From Brachionus manjavacas (taxonomy: Eukaryota; Rotifera; Eurotatoria; Ploima; Brachionidae), in assembly GCA_019054805.1 (NCBI GenBank), contig JAHQIY010000005.1, positions 4,447,501 through 4,511,500 of the forward strand: a stretch of 64,000 nt of DNA, written 5' to 3'. The translations under genes and the position numbers were made by a program. Positions 46,701 to 58,371 of this stretch are shown piece by piece. The notes beneath the pieces were generated by a model that saw only the letters and a program-made list of their open reading frames with translations, was not told the origin of the DNA and searched no databases. The stretch's first letter is position 1. Every line of letters starts with the position of its first letter.

Positions 46701-49700
46701 TAAATAGAAATATCAAGTGATAGGTAGAAAGTTTGTTTTTTTTATTTTTATTTTAATTTAGCCATTTTAAAGTGTAATAAAATTTTCCATTCAATTAGTT
46801 CAGTCAAAATTTGTTTTGAAATAAAAATTTATACATTTTTTTAACTTTAAATTTAGTGTTTACTTTTTTTAGTTAAAAAGATAGATCAATTATTAGATCT
46901 TAAGTATGTAATTTGAAATTGATTTTTTTACACCCCATACTTTTTGATCACAAACACTTTCATTGTCTTTAAATTCATTTTTATTTTTACCTACAGTTTC
47001 TTAATTTTTGTCCAAGAGGCGTTTTTTTCTAATAAATACAACTATTACTGTTTTTTATTATTTAATAATATTGACCGGTTTTATATCAAATTATTGTTTA
47101 TTATTAATAGCATCTAGAAATTTTTTTCTAATTGAATAAAAAAAAAGATATCAAGGATCAAAAAAAACAATAATAAATTTTTAATTTTAATTAATAATTT
47201 ATTAAAGTTTAAATTAAAAAAAAAATAATATTTGAGTTCTAATATTTTGTGAAAATTTTAATAAATTCTATAACCCTTTTTATTATTTTGTTAATTCATT
47301 TTTTGGCTTTCTCTGTGAGACTTCAATTTTAAAATAATAAAAAAAAAATATTTAAAAATGATGTCAGCACTTTGCAGTTCATGATCTTTGTTCAAATAGA
47401 AAAATCCAAATTACAACCTTTAATTTGTGACAATTTTTAGCAACATTCAAGTTAATTATCCAGTTCTTGGTTAATTTAAATCAATTAGAATACAACGCCC
47501 TGTTAAAGTGCTTTTGCTAAAGATCCAATTTATTTGACAGTAACATTTATGAATTAAATTTTAAACCTATTTTAAAATTTTCAAATATATTAGGTATAGA
47601 GAGTTTTTTAGATAAGGTATTTAATAAATGATACCATTAAAAAAAATTTTATTTAAAAAAAAAAAATAAAGGATTTATCTCCAAAGTGATCGATAATGAT
47701 TAGGCTAATGCTGGGGGCAAGTCTAGCGAAAATTGGCTATCAATAGAACAAATTAAGAACAGTTTTGTTATCATGAAAAAAACTTGTCTCAAATAAAGAA
47801 TTCAGATCTTAAGGAATCGATTAAGAGAATTTCTTAGGAACTGTTACGCAATACATGAATAAAAGTATCTAGGGAACATGGCTTTACACGATATTTAATT
47901 AATCATAAATTTTACAAATATTTCCTTTAATCTTGGCTTTAAGCAAATTAAACTCTTTTCAAACATCCGAAGTTATGTCATCATCTGTCATAAAAATAAG
48001 CCATTTTATTGATTTTTGTGACAAATAATGTGAACAGCACCTAATAAATTTTCTTTTGAACATTAATAAATAATTTAGACCTTAATTAATTTTTGATTCT
48101 TAATGAATTAGAATGTTCAAATCTCTTGTGAGTTGATCTCAAATAGCTTTGTTTATTTATCGAGCACGAATCGTTAATGATTTAGTACTTGGTTTGCATG
48201 AGGTCCAATTCTTGCATCCATTCAATTGTTTATTTTATCGCAGTGCCACGAAACACAAAATTTAATCTCCTGCTAAAACTTTTTTTTTAATTAGTCTTTC
48301 TCGAAAATAATAAATAGCCAAGGATAACAAAGAAAAACAATTCTGAAGAAAATTGAGAAAACTTGACAAGCTTTCTTCAATAAATTTTTATTCAAAAAAA
48401 ACCCAGTGAACTAGATCACTTAGCAGACAAGTTTTAATTTATCTTAGTGTCTTTAAATTGTTTAAAAATTGTATTAAAAGTAATTGATATATTTTGGTCG
48501 AGTCAGTGTGAAATGTACTCGGAATTCCGGCTCAAAACTAAGTATCATTTACAATTCTTAGAATTATTTAATATTAAAGCATGCAAATTTTCTTTTTTAT
48601 CTATTTGTTAATCTGTACCGAGCTAAAGCTCCGTCAGAATAAGTATACATTTTATTTTATTTTAAAAATAATTTGGGCCGAGGGCCCAGGCAGTTCAGAA
48701 CGGCGTAAACCTTCTTTTCAGCCTGCATTCTTTAGATCATAATTTAGAATATAATTTTAAAATTGACTATAGAAAATATAAAATTGTGAATAAAAAAGTA
48801 TTGATAGAAGTATATAAAAAGTAAAAAAAAAAAAAAAAGTAAATGATTGTAAATAAATAGTTTTTATTGTGTGAGATCGTATACATAAAAAAATTAAAAA
48901 CAAAGTAAAATAAGATAAAATAAAATAAAAAGAAAAAAGATCTAGTTCAAATTTTCTTTTTTACTTAATATTTTTATGAACAAGGTATTAAAATTTTGGC
49001 ATCTTTTGTTTCAACTCGTTCATTCGTGTTTAAAATGATTTTAACTATTTACAGCTAGAATTTTGACTTGATCAAATTTTGTCTCAAAAACCTTAGGAAT
49101 CAGGTAAATGTGACAAACTGTTTAGTTTTTTAGTTTTGACACGTTTGACAAATCGCTTGAGTGAATATAAAATAATGTGTCAAGATCAGATCATTAAATT
49201 GAATTAACCTTTTATTTAAGTGGAAATGAGACCAAATAATAAACTCACAAAAATATTCTTATAAAGTTAAATTTATTTAATTGTTCAAAAATTCTAGTCA
49301 ACTAAATTTATTCTAAACAAAATGATTAAACTGGATTAGAAAGTGTTTGGCAACTAGTTGTAGTAGACAAGCCGGATTAGACATGACCATTTACTTGATC
49401 TAATCCATCAAATGGATATGCGATAGTGTATGTAAATTATTTAACTTAAATTCAATATTCTAAAATGAATTTAGTTTACAGTTAAATTTATGAAACTGTC
49501 AAAATCTTATCTTCTTGAATTTCATACAAGCGGAACTGAAGTAAACCTTGACCAAATTAAACCACTAAATTTAATTTTAATTAATGCTTAATTTATTTTT
49601 AATCTTATTTACTCGACTACTGCACTAGTAGTATTGGTTTTTATTTGTTTACTGATTGATAGGTTGTATGATTGATTAAAAACTGATAAGAAACTAAAAC

Positions 49701-49702
49701 CA
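43724..49702. other. Six-kilobase gene desert
   Basis: AT-rich throughout, with no supported coding exon, LINE motif or RNA gene. One copy of the ~40-bp dispersed repeat lies at 48602-48642, followed by a slightly GC-richer patch (48675-48730) that starts with the inverted GGGCC..GGCCC. Small conserved or regulatory elements cannot be judged without a second genome. Confidence 0.45.
48602..48642 (+). repeat. Dispersed ~40-bp repeat, copy 2
   Basis: TATTTGTTAATCTGTACCGA continuing through GCTAAAGCTCCGTCAGAATAA, matching copies at 31791-31829 (minus) and 63701-63742 (plus). Confidence 0.6.
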
Positions 49703-49710
49703 TATAAAAA
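49703..49710 (+). promoter_or_regulatory. TATA box
   Basis: TATAAAAA, 36 bases before the ATG at 49746 of the three-exon unknown gene. Confidence 0.5.
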
Positions 49711-49745
49711 TAATTTATTTTTTTATGATTTAGATTTAGTGTACT

Positions 49746-51188
49746 ATGGAAACTACATTTGGCAAGACAGTCGAGACAAGATTTGTGGAAAATTATTCGT
49801 CCAAGTCTTATGGCAATTACAAGACAAAAATACGCCAAGAAAACATGGACACCGAAAAACAGATAGCCACTGACAACATATTTAATCTAAACACCAACAT
49901 TCAATTTCAAATTAACTATCAGAAGATGCAAAAGTATAAACATGATCTTTTGTATTTGAAGTTGAAACAGCACAATCAAAAACAGGCTGAATTGGAAAAG
50001 CGAATTAATAGTTCTATGCGTAAACAGTATGTTTATACTAAACCGAGTAATGGGTATCAGAGTGACAGTGAATACTTATATAAAAGCCCATATAATTTAA
50101 CAAGACATGATCGTGAGGCCAAAGAGCCTATTGATGATGAGACCAGAAGTTGTGTCAGCATGAGAACCAGCAATGATAAGCATGGTACAATGCGCAGTCC
50201 AAGATACAAAAGTCTTGAAAGATCAAGGGTGTCGGAACCATTTAGAAAATACAGTTTTAAACAAATTGAGCCAAATCAAGATTTGAGTTGGAAAACTTTT
50301 AACTACAATCCAAACTACGGAGTTTTATCAAATAGGATAGATGAAAACCTAAATGGTTATGAATGTAGAAATGCAATAATTAGAAAAAATCAGTCGATTT
50401 CAACACCTGGAACTCCTCTGATCAATTCTAATCATAAAAAGTAAATTAAATATTTAGAGTTTATTATTTATTTATTTAGTAAAATATAAAAATTTCAAAG
50501 ATTTGACACGAATTGTTTTGAAAATGATAAATTTTTAAATGAACAGGAAGTAATTGTTTTAGGTCAAAATGAAATAGACATTCAATTGAAAAATATTGAA
50601 AATTTAAAAAAACAACATTTTCAAATGGACTACAAGAAATCCGAGCAAAAAACGGAAAATAAATCCCAGCTGGTATGCTTTATTTTTTTACTCTTGAATA
50701 AATAAAGAAATTTAAGATTGTTTGTTTAATTTTAGGAAGTTGTATCATTAGAAAATGCACTGCTAAGTATGAATGAAATTTTGAGAAATTTGACTTTAAA
50801 TACTAAAAAACGCGATGAAATTTTGGAAAACAGTATGGACAAAAATCAGCTATCACCTCCTTTGTCTACTTCTACCTCATTTTCAACCTCGGAAAACGAA
50901 TCTAAAAAAACAGAAAATGTAACTCCGATTTCTATTTCTCCATCATCTTCAGCAAATGGTTACTCAAACTCAGGAATTGACGAGATGCGTAATTACAAGA
51001 CTAACTCATCTTTCTATCCTTCTGATTCATCGGCCAGTTGTACTAATTCGTTCATATCTAGGCATTCGATTAGTGAAGTACCAAAAAGGCTGTCAGTAGA
51101 ATCAGTGGATAAAAGCGAATTGGTTAGAGAAAGCAAAAAATCCAGACTTTCGCTGACTAAACGTATCAAAAAATTATTTTTTAATTAG
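49746..51188 (+). CDS. Unknown Ser/Lys-rich protein with coiled coil (three exons)
   Basis: Exons 49746-50440, 50501-50672 and 50736-51188; introns 60 and 63 nt. Choosing the acceptor at 50500 keeps the frame open and yields 439 residues. The N-terminal ~90 residues include 'RQENMDTEKQIATDNIFNLN' and a helix 'LLYLKLKQHNQKQAELEKRI'. The middle is rich in basic-Ser motifs ('RSPRYKSLERSR', 'STPGTPL'). Exon 2 is predicted coiled coil ('NEIDIQLKNIENLKKQHF'). The C-terminus is Ser-rich and ends in a basic amphipathic tail 'SRLSLTKRIKKLFFN'. Poly(A) signal at ~51302. I do not recognise it. The composition suggests a phosphorylated cytoskeletal or scaffold protein, but that is only a guess. Confidence 0.7.
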
Positions 51189-52127
51189 ACTATTTAAATT
51201 TATTGTGTTCTAATGTATAGCTTTTTAAACCGTTTTAAAGAAGTTTAAATTTACGAAAATTTGTAAATATTACTCAAGAAAATTTGGTTGATATTTTTAT
51301 AAATAAATATTTTATTATATTGCATTTTTTTTAATTCTTTTTTTAAAATATGTTCAAAAAATTTATGTCAATTGTTAAATCATTAGATCGATTTTGTAAC
51401 AAACAGAAAAATTTGTTAAATAATTGAAAAAAATTTTATATGGAGTTTGAAAGAATTGAGCAGAATTGGTCGGCAGTCAAAGTAAAGCCAAGACTTTGAC
51501 TTTTGAGCAATTCTGTAATTCAATTCAAAAGCAACCATCTTTTATCAATTCATAGAAGAAAATTCAGCATGTTTCTTTTTACGGTTCTATTCTTAATTGT
51601 TCTTTTTTCTCCGAATTGTGAATTTTTAAACAAACCTTTCAAAAATTAGAAAAATTTCAAACGATTTAAATTGACAAAATCGAGCTTTTTAAAATTTGAT
51701 AATGAAAAAACATGAAACAAAATATGTTTCACTAAATTCAGCCAACAAAAATTAATTTTAATTTATATGGGAATATTAATGATCAAATAAAATATCAATA
51801 ATGGAATTTTTTTATGAAAAGTTCTAATGCCCTTTCTCTTTTTTAAAAACTAATTCCAAATTCAGCAGTTCGATGCATTATAAAACAAAAAAATGATGCC
51901 CCCTCCAACATTATATTTATATCATTTATTAAGTAAATAAGACTGATCGAGTAAGTACTACTGCAGTTAACAAAAAAGAAAATCAATTTTTAAAAATTGA
52001 CTAAATTGTTAAGAATTTTTAATAAAAAAAAAGAGGAGAAAAATGTCAGGTTTCTACTTTAGACTTAAGTGTTTGATTTTTGTATTTTTGTGCTTTATTT
52101 ATTGAACCTGAAAGAACTAAAACTCAG
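51189..52127. other. AT-rich spacer
   Basis: 3' UTR of the upstream gene and featureless DNA up to a double palindrome. Confidence 0.4.
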
Positions 52128-52209
52128 TGTAGAAATTAATAAAAGCCTTTTATTAATTTCTACAAGAAAAGTGTAAAAATTATTCGGAATAATTTTTACA
52201 CTTTTCTTG
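52128..52209. repeat. Two back-to-back perfect palindromes
   Basis: Arms 52128-52145 and 52147-52164 are perfect 18-base reverse complements around one C. Arms 52163-52185 and 52187-52209 are perfect 23-base reverse complements around one G. The two hairpins overlap by two bases. The right arm of the second joins directly to the truncated start of a LINE fragment. Confidence 0.9.
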
Positions 52210-52660
52210 GTGAAACTATATCTAAGTGGCCAAAGGTTCTCAGCGGAGTTCTAGAAGGGTCTATTTTTGGTCCAATATTATTCATTCTGTACATAAATGA
52301 CCTCCCAGTTTGTGTATCAAATAAAGTGGCGATGTGTGCTGATGACTTAAAATTTTGCAATTGATATTCGATATTTGCTATTGTGATATTTTCAAATTTC
52401 AATCAAATTTATGAAAGAACGAAGTTACAGAAAGATTTTGATTCCTCTTGTGAATAGATAGTAGATAATAACAACAAAAAGAGTGGGAATGTTATATTAG
52501 AGGTTACTAATTGTGAAAGAATTTTAGATATGAAGGTAACATCTGATCTGAAGTGGAATGCTGAAGTAAAAAGTGTGTGTACAAAAGCAAACAAAATCTT
52601 TGGAATGCTTAAGTGAACTTTTACCATCGTTGGCATTGAGAGGTACATTTTATAAGATGA
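52196..52660 (+). pseudogene. LINE reverse-transcriptase fragment
   Basis: The plus strand reads 'LGETISKWPKVLSGVLEGSI' then 'FGPILFILYINDLPVCV' (motif B, VLEG for VPQG) and 'VAMCADDLKFC' (motif C, CADD for YADD). After a break, 'VTNCERILDMKVTSDLKW' and 'EVKSVCTKANKIFGMLK' follow. It is a CR1/L2-like fragment truncated at both ends. Its 5' junction is the palindrome at 52163-52209. Confidence 0.7.
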
Positions 52661-53836
52661 GATTTGCAAAAATGGAATTAACTAAACTAAATGAAAGAAA
52701 AGTGAAATGAAATTTTATTCATAAAGATTTATTATTAATATTCATAAAGAAATTTTCGTTGTAAGTAATGTCAATAAAAGGTAGGGATTCCAAAGTCAAT
52801 TTATTATTGGGTTCTTTCATCTTCTGGTTAAAATTTTAAAGACATGTGTAGTTACAATGGAACTGAACAGCAAAAATTCAAGACTCCATTCGACTTTTTC
52901 CTAAGAATATCCCTTAATTTATAAATTAATTTTTCATATTTTACATAATTTTTATTCAGATTTTACACAATAAGTTTATTCAATCTTTTTATGTTCATTT
53001 ATGAAACTCTTTGCCATTCACTTATAAATATTTGGAAAACATAAATCAAACTTGTCTCTTTTAATTTTTTTTTAAGGTCTCAAAACCTAATCATGTGGCT
53101 GAAAGGAAAGACTAAGTATCCATTCCAACCGACCCAGACTCCCCATAAATTATATTTTAAATTGATAAATTAAGTTTTATGAAAATAAATAAAATTCTGA
53201 TTGTGCTAAATTAAAATTTTATTAAAATATTAATTTTATAAGATTGTGATTTTTTTGAATGAAATCAATCTTTTTTAAAATTTGAAAAAAAATTACTTTT
53301 ATTGAATATTGATTATCCAAAAAAATATTTGGCAAACGATATATCTTATCTTATTTTTTAAAGTTTTGAACTTTAAATCAGAAATTTTAAAAAACTATTA
53401 AAAAAACACTTAAGTTAATTTGATGAAATTAATAAAGAAAAATTAAAAAACAAGTATGGATTTTTTGCAGATTTTTATCAATTAATTTCACTGTTAATAA
53501 TTAAAGTAATTCTTTTTGAAATTTATTTTTCTTTTCGTGAATGTTCCGATGAATTATTTAGTTAATTTAATTAAATTTGTTTTTGGCTTTTAATGTTGAT
53601 GGCGATTAACCATTAGATGATTTATTTTTTTAAAAGAATTCTTCAAATGATTATAATAATTATAATCTCAAAAGCTATTTAATTAATAACTACTATAGAA
53701 AATTTGTTATCATCTGTTACAATTTTTGAATTTTTAACTATTTAGAACTTTTATAGCTAAGCAAGTTATCATTTTTATGATTTGAAAATAAAAACATTTT
53801 GTCCTTTTATTTTTGTCCAAAATATTAAAAGAAATT
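52661..53836. other. AT-rich spacer
   Basis: No feature supported. Confidence 0.4.
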
Positions 53837-55405
53837 TAGTAGTAGTAACGTAATTATCCGAATTTAGTGACATGTCACTATAGAATCATTTACATGTTAT
53901 AACAGAGTGTCATTAAAATAGAGTACTATATTTTAAAGACATGTCACTCAATTCGGATGATTACGTTAGTAGTATTAATAACTGCAACTCGGAGCTAGTC
54001 CAAGCAATGCTCTAATGAGCTGTAGCAGTCGATTCATCTTGCTTTGTCATCCAAACATCAATCTTAGCTTTAAAGATGTTTAGACTAGTTTCACTAACAA
54101 TCTCCTCCGGTAATTTATTTCAGACACTAAAAAATCTTTTTTTTTAAATAATTAAATCTCTGACTACAATTCCTTACTCTTTCTCGAACCATGTTCTTGG
54201 AGTTTCTTCCAAGATTATACTTTTTACTGTCAGGTCTAGTGTTTAAGTTGAAGTTTAAACCTTTACCGAAATTCACAATCTCCATATTGTTCACTATTTT
54301 GAACATATGGATTAGATCTCCCCGTGTCCTTCTCGTTTTTAGAGTTGGTAATTTCAGCCTGGATAGCGGCTGTGGATACTGCAAATTTGCAAGCTCAGGT
54401 ACTAACCGCGTCCCCCTTCGTTGCACTTTTTCTATCTCATCTATATCTTTTTCTAAGTAAGCACACCATGAGCTAATGGCATATTCCAAATGAGGTCTGA
54501 CAAGTGAACAGTACAGTAGTCTTACTATTTTTGATGTAAGAAATTTAAAAGATCTGCGAGTCATTCCCAATAAACGGTTTGCTTTTACAGTCACATTTTT
54601 GATTTGAGAATCTCATTTTAAGTCACTTTGGATATATATACCTAAGTCTCTTTCGCAAACAGACTTGCTGAGCGGTTTTGAATCGATAGTGTAATCAAAT
54701 TTTGTGTTCATGTTGCCAATATGTAAAACTTTGCACTTATCAATATTCAGTGATGCTGACCAGTCTTTTGACCATTTACATATGTTGTCTAAATCAGACT
54801 AAGAATCGAGCTGAAACTCTTGATAACGGATATAATTTTTTTATCATCTGCTAAAGCCTCACATTCATTTTTGATGTTTTTTTTCTAACATGTCATTAAT
54901 GTAAATAATAAAAAGTAATGGCCTAAGTATTGACCCCCTGAGGCACTCCACTTATCACATCTATCCAATCTGAAAACGTTTCACCAAGTACTACTTTCTG
55001 AGTTCTACCCTTCAGAAATGATGTGATCCGTTTTATCATACGTTCACGATAACCATAAAACCTAAGCTTATATGAAAGCTTATCATGAGAAACTCTATCG
55101 AATGCTTTCGCAAAATTTGCAAAATAGACCAGATTTACCGAAAAACCTTGTGCTAGAGCTCTAGTAATTTTGTCCATCGTTTCTAGCAGATTCGTCAGGC
55201 ACGATTTACCTGGCAAAAAACCATGTTGGCAGCCTGATATAAGGTAATGATTCAGTAAATGTTCTAGCATTACATCTTTTACTAGGCTCTCAAGTAACTT
55301 GCATATCAAACTGGCTAACCAGACAGGACGATAATTCCTTGATGACAATTTAGAACCTCCCTTGTAAAGTGGAGCAACAAAAGCCTGCTTCCATTTAACA
55401 GAGTG
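53837..55405 (-). mobile_element. 5'-truncated CR1/L2-like LINE with (TAG)n tail
   Basis: The minus-strand element spans from mid-RT (about 55405) to a (TAG)n 3' tail at 53837-53847, which a small MITE has interrupted. RT pieces: 'FVAPLYKGG', 'SRNYRPVWLASLICKLLESL', 'QHGFLPGKSCLTNLLETMD', motif A as 'YFANFAKAFDRVSHDKL' (first catalytic Asp lost), and 'WIDVISGVPQG'. Motif C is not readable in a clean frame. C-terminal pieces at 54127-54594: 'LLYCSLVRPHLEYAISSW', 'IEKVQRRGTRLVPE' and 'RRTRGDLIHMFKIVNNMEIV'. Inactive. Confidence 0.8.
53848..53966. mobile_element. 119-bp MITE with TA target duplication
   Basis: Terminal inverted repeats of ~30 bases (28 of 30 identical), starting ACGTAATTATCCGAATTTAG on the left with the complement on the right. 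TA dinucleotides flank both ends (53846-53847 and 53967-53968). It sits inside the (TAG)n tail of the LINE, so the empty site can be read as an uninterrupted TAG repeat. TA duplication suggests a Tc1/mariner-type source. Confidence 0.8.
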
Positions 55406-56085
55406 GAGTAATTTAACAGAGTAATAACTTTTTGTTTAAGAAAAAGATAAAATCTAATTTATTCAAAAAAGATTTTTTAATTTATTTGAAAAGTATGTTA
55501 AAAAGCTGTTAAGATTTAAATTTTTTTGTGCCTCTATTGTTAACGAAAAATTGATAGAATTTACACGAAACTAAAAAAGACCGTAAAGTTAACATTCATT
55601 TGTAAGTTTTGTTAAAATAAGTCTAAATTTTTTTTTACTAAAATTTAAACGAAAAAAAAATTACCATACTATCATTTTTAAAGTTTCTTATTTTAAATTA
55701 CTATATTTCATGAATGAATAAGAAAAAAAATTAAAGTTTTTTGTTCTGCTACTGTATCCAATTTTACTCTTGACTAGTTAGCTAATATTTGTGATATAAA
55801 CAGATAATTTATCAGGTTTAAAATAAAAACACTCATTTAAATAAAGTTTGAAATCAAGGTCTTAAAATAAAAATATTGAAACAAAAAATTAAATTGCCAA
55901 AAATATCTAAGAATTGAGTATTGAATGCCAAACACCAAAAAATTGAAGCTTTTTACAAACTAATTGAAAAATAGACTAAATAAAATTCGAATCTTAAATT
56001 ATGACAGAATATTTGGTTGTTTTTTTGATGACTTTCTTTGAAAAATAATTAAAAACACATTAATTAAATTAAAGGCTAAAATCGA
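55406..56085. other. AT-rich spacer
   Basis: No feature supported between the LINE and the EF-hand gene promoter. Confidence 0.4.
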
Positions 56086-56093
56086 TATAAATA
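56086..56093 (+). promoter_or_regulatory. TATA box of the EF-hand gene
   Basis: TATAAATA, 62 bases before the ATG at 56155. Confidence 0.6.
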
Positions 56094-56154
56094 TGAGAGC
56101 TTTCATCAATTTAAGAAATATTATCAATTAAACAATCACTAAATTTTAATAAAA

Positions 56155-57717
56155 ATGAGTTTTAACTATGAAGAAAAAATTTTGAACAATTCTTTTGTTC
56201 ATAATGAAGCTTCAATGAACCATAATTTGGCAAATTATTCCGTATCAAGTCAAATTGCAGAAGATGCATCAACCAGAATAGCTACCGATTTATTGCTAGG
56301 AAATACTGTAGGTAGTGCATCAGTTTCATTTTCAGCGAATGGTGCTGGTACATCTATTGCAAATTTATCTGCCATAGGTTATGGTAATTCGGTTGGATCA
56401 TTAACAGTCCATAGTTCAGCCAATTCAGCCTACTTGAGTGAAGTAGAGCAAGCTATTTTGAGATCATCGGATCCGATTTCGATAAATGAATCTGAGGAAA
56501 TAACCATAAATGGTCAGCGTGGTATTTGGGCCAACAAATCTGAAGTAATCAATTGGAGAGGTGAGATTCCAATCAACCAATATTCGATTAATGAAGATTC
56601 GAGCCCCGAGTTGATTACCAAGCGATCTCAACTGCAATTAGACTATGTTCAAGAGATGGCTGTCAGATACTTGAGACCACCAACTCCTCCGGCACCAGGC
56701 GAAATTATCATCCAACAGCAACCGAACATCCTGACTCCACCAGCTCCTCCACTAATCATTCGACAACAACCTGCAAGACCCTCTACTCCTGAGCCTTTAG
56801 TTATTCGCGAAGCACCGCCACAACCTCCGGCTCAAGTGGGAAGTAAAAAAAAATTTTTCTTGTAAAAATAAGATAATTTTTTTTTTAAAGAAAAAGTAAT
56901 TACCATCTCCGGAAAACGAATTCCACCACCACCTAGAAAAGTAATTATTGAAAGATTGGCTCCTTTACCAGCTAAACCACAATCGGTGATAATTGAAAGA
57001 TGGTTGCCCTATTCAGAAGTTAAGAGAAAAGTTATCTTTCAAAAACCGAACCAAGCAGATCCAGTTTTAATTAAGCCAAAAAATATTATTGTTCAGTGGG
57101 AAGCTCCTCAAGTAAACATTAAAAAAGAAATAAAATATCTAGGTGTAATCAGAGCTAATCCAGCCGAGTATGTGTCCAGATATGGTACCAATTTGAAACA
57201 ATCAAACGAATTACCAGAGTTTGTAAATGACATTCGCACTCCTGATGGCTTAGTATTAGCTGCTAATTTTAGACAAAACAGTTTACACGAACTCGAAGGA
57301 GATGTCCATGCATTGCAACTTATTGACTTGGACCAAGAAGGTTTATCTGAATATAAGTCTTATTTACAGCGTTTTGGAAATAGTCATGATGGTTTTTCGG
57401 CTTTTAATGCTTCTTACTCAGCAAATAGCGCTTCTTATGAATCTTCAGGGGATGGTTATAATATTGAGACAGAATCGAAATCATTAGCTTCGATTTCAGC
57501 ATTGGCAGAACAAATATTTAGCAGATTAGATGTTAATGGAGACAATTCTTTATCGGTAAATGAAGCTGAAAAAGCTTTGCTAAATTTAAACAGTAAATTA
57601 GACAGGAGTTATGGTGAAGATGAATTGAGAGCATTTTTTTCCAATTTTGACTTGAATGGTGATGGAAAATTAAATATAAATGAATTTAGAAGAGTTTTTT
57701 TTGATTTGTTAAATTAA
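56155..57717 (+). CDS. EF-hand protein with Pro-rich and VIIERWLPY-type segment
   Basis: Exons 56155-56842 and 56891-57717 with a 48-nt phase-1 intron; 504 residues. The N-terminal ~120 residues are Ser/Asn/Ala-rich with repeated 'SANS/SANG' words ('SVSFSANGAGTSIANLSA'). Residues ~170-230 are Pro-rich ('RPPTPPAPGEIIIQQQP'). Residues ~230-330 hold repeated Val/Ile-Pro-Arg motifs: 'RKVIIERLAPLPAKP', 'SVIIERWLPYSEVKRKVIF' and 'KNIIVQWEAPQVNIKKEIKY'. The C-terminus has two canonical EF-hands, 'DVNGDNSLSVNE' and 'DLNGDGKLNINE'. The VIIERWLPY-type segment resembles cortical or epiplasmic (articulin/alveolin-like) repeats and, from memory, unnamed metazoan proteins. A calcium-binding structural role is inferred. 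A TATA box precedes it and AATAAA follows at ~57831, so it is probably well expressed. Confidence 0.75.
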
Positions 57718-58368
57718 TTGATTTTTTTTTAAAGAAAAGATAAACAGTTCATTACGCAAAAATGAGATATTGCACAAGATTAAGATAATTTAAAATATTT
57801 AGATTGTTTCTTTATTTTTAAATAAAATCCAAAGCATTATTTTTATTCTAAATCAAATATATTTGACTTTTTAAAAATTTTTCAATTTCAAGGTACTTTG
57901 TTCTATAGAATTTTATTTTGTAAAAAGTAGATATTTAAAAAAAAATGCAAATATTGCTAATTAAGGACTTAATCAAAAACCGTTTTGAAATCCATTACGA
58001 TATGTTTTCAAAGAATGCCTTTTTTGAATAAAATATTTGATTTTTTGAATTTGTAGATTTGTTAGTATTTTTAAATTATACTAAAATTCATTTATTAAAC
58101 TACGATTGAAGCTAAAATTTGAAACTTTTATTAGTACATTTTTCATGTCATTTTTATTTTGTCTTATTTAACTTGAAAGTAAATTTTTTAAAAACAAAGA
58201 AAAAGAGATATTTTTTTACTATTATAAAAAAATTGAATTAATGCAATCTTCAAAAAATAAAAGTTTCTGATGTATATTTTTTATTTAAAAGATATCAAAT
58301 AGAAACGGTCGTCTAAACAAGAAAAGATTTTTTTAAAAAGAAAACAAATATTTTTTTTGGCAAACTTG
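57718..58368. other. 3' flank of the EF-hand gene
   Basis: Poly(A) signal near 57831, then AT-rich sequence with no gene. Confidence 0.4.
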
Positions 58369-58371
58369 GCG

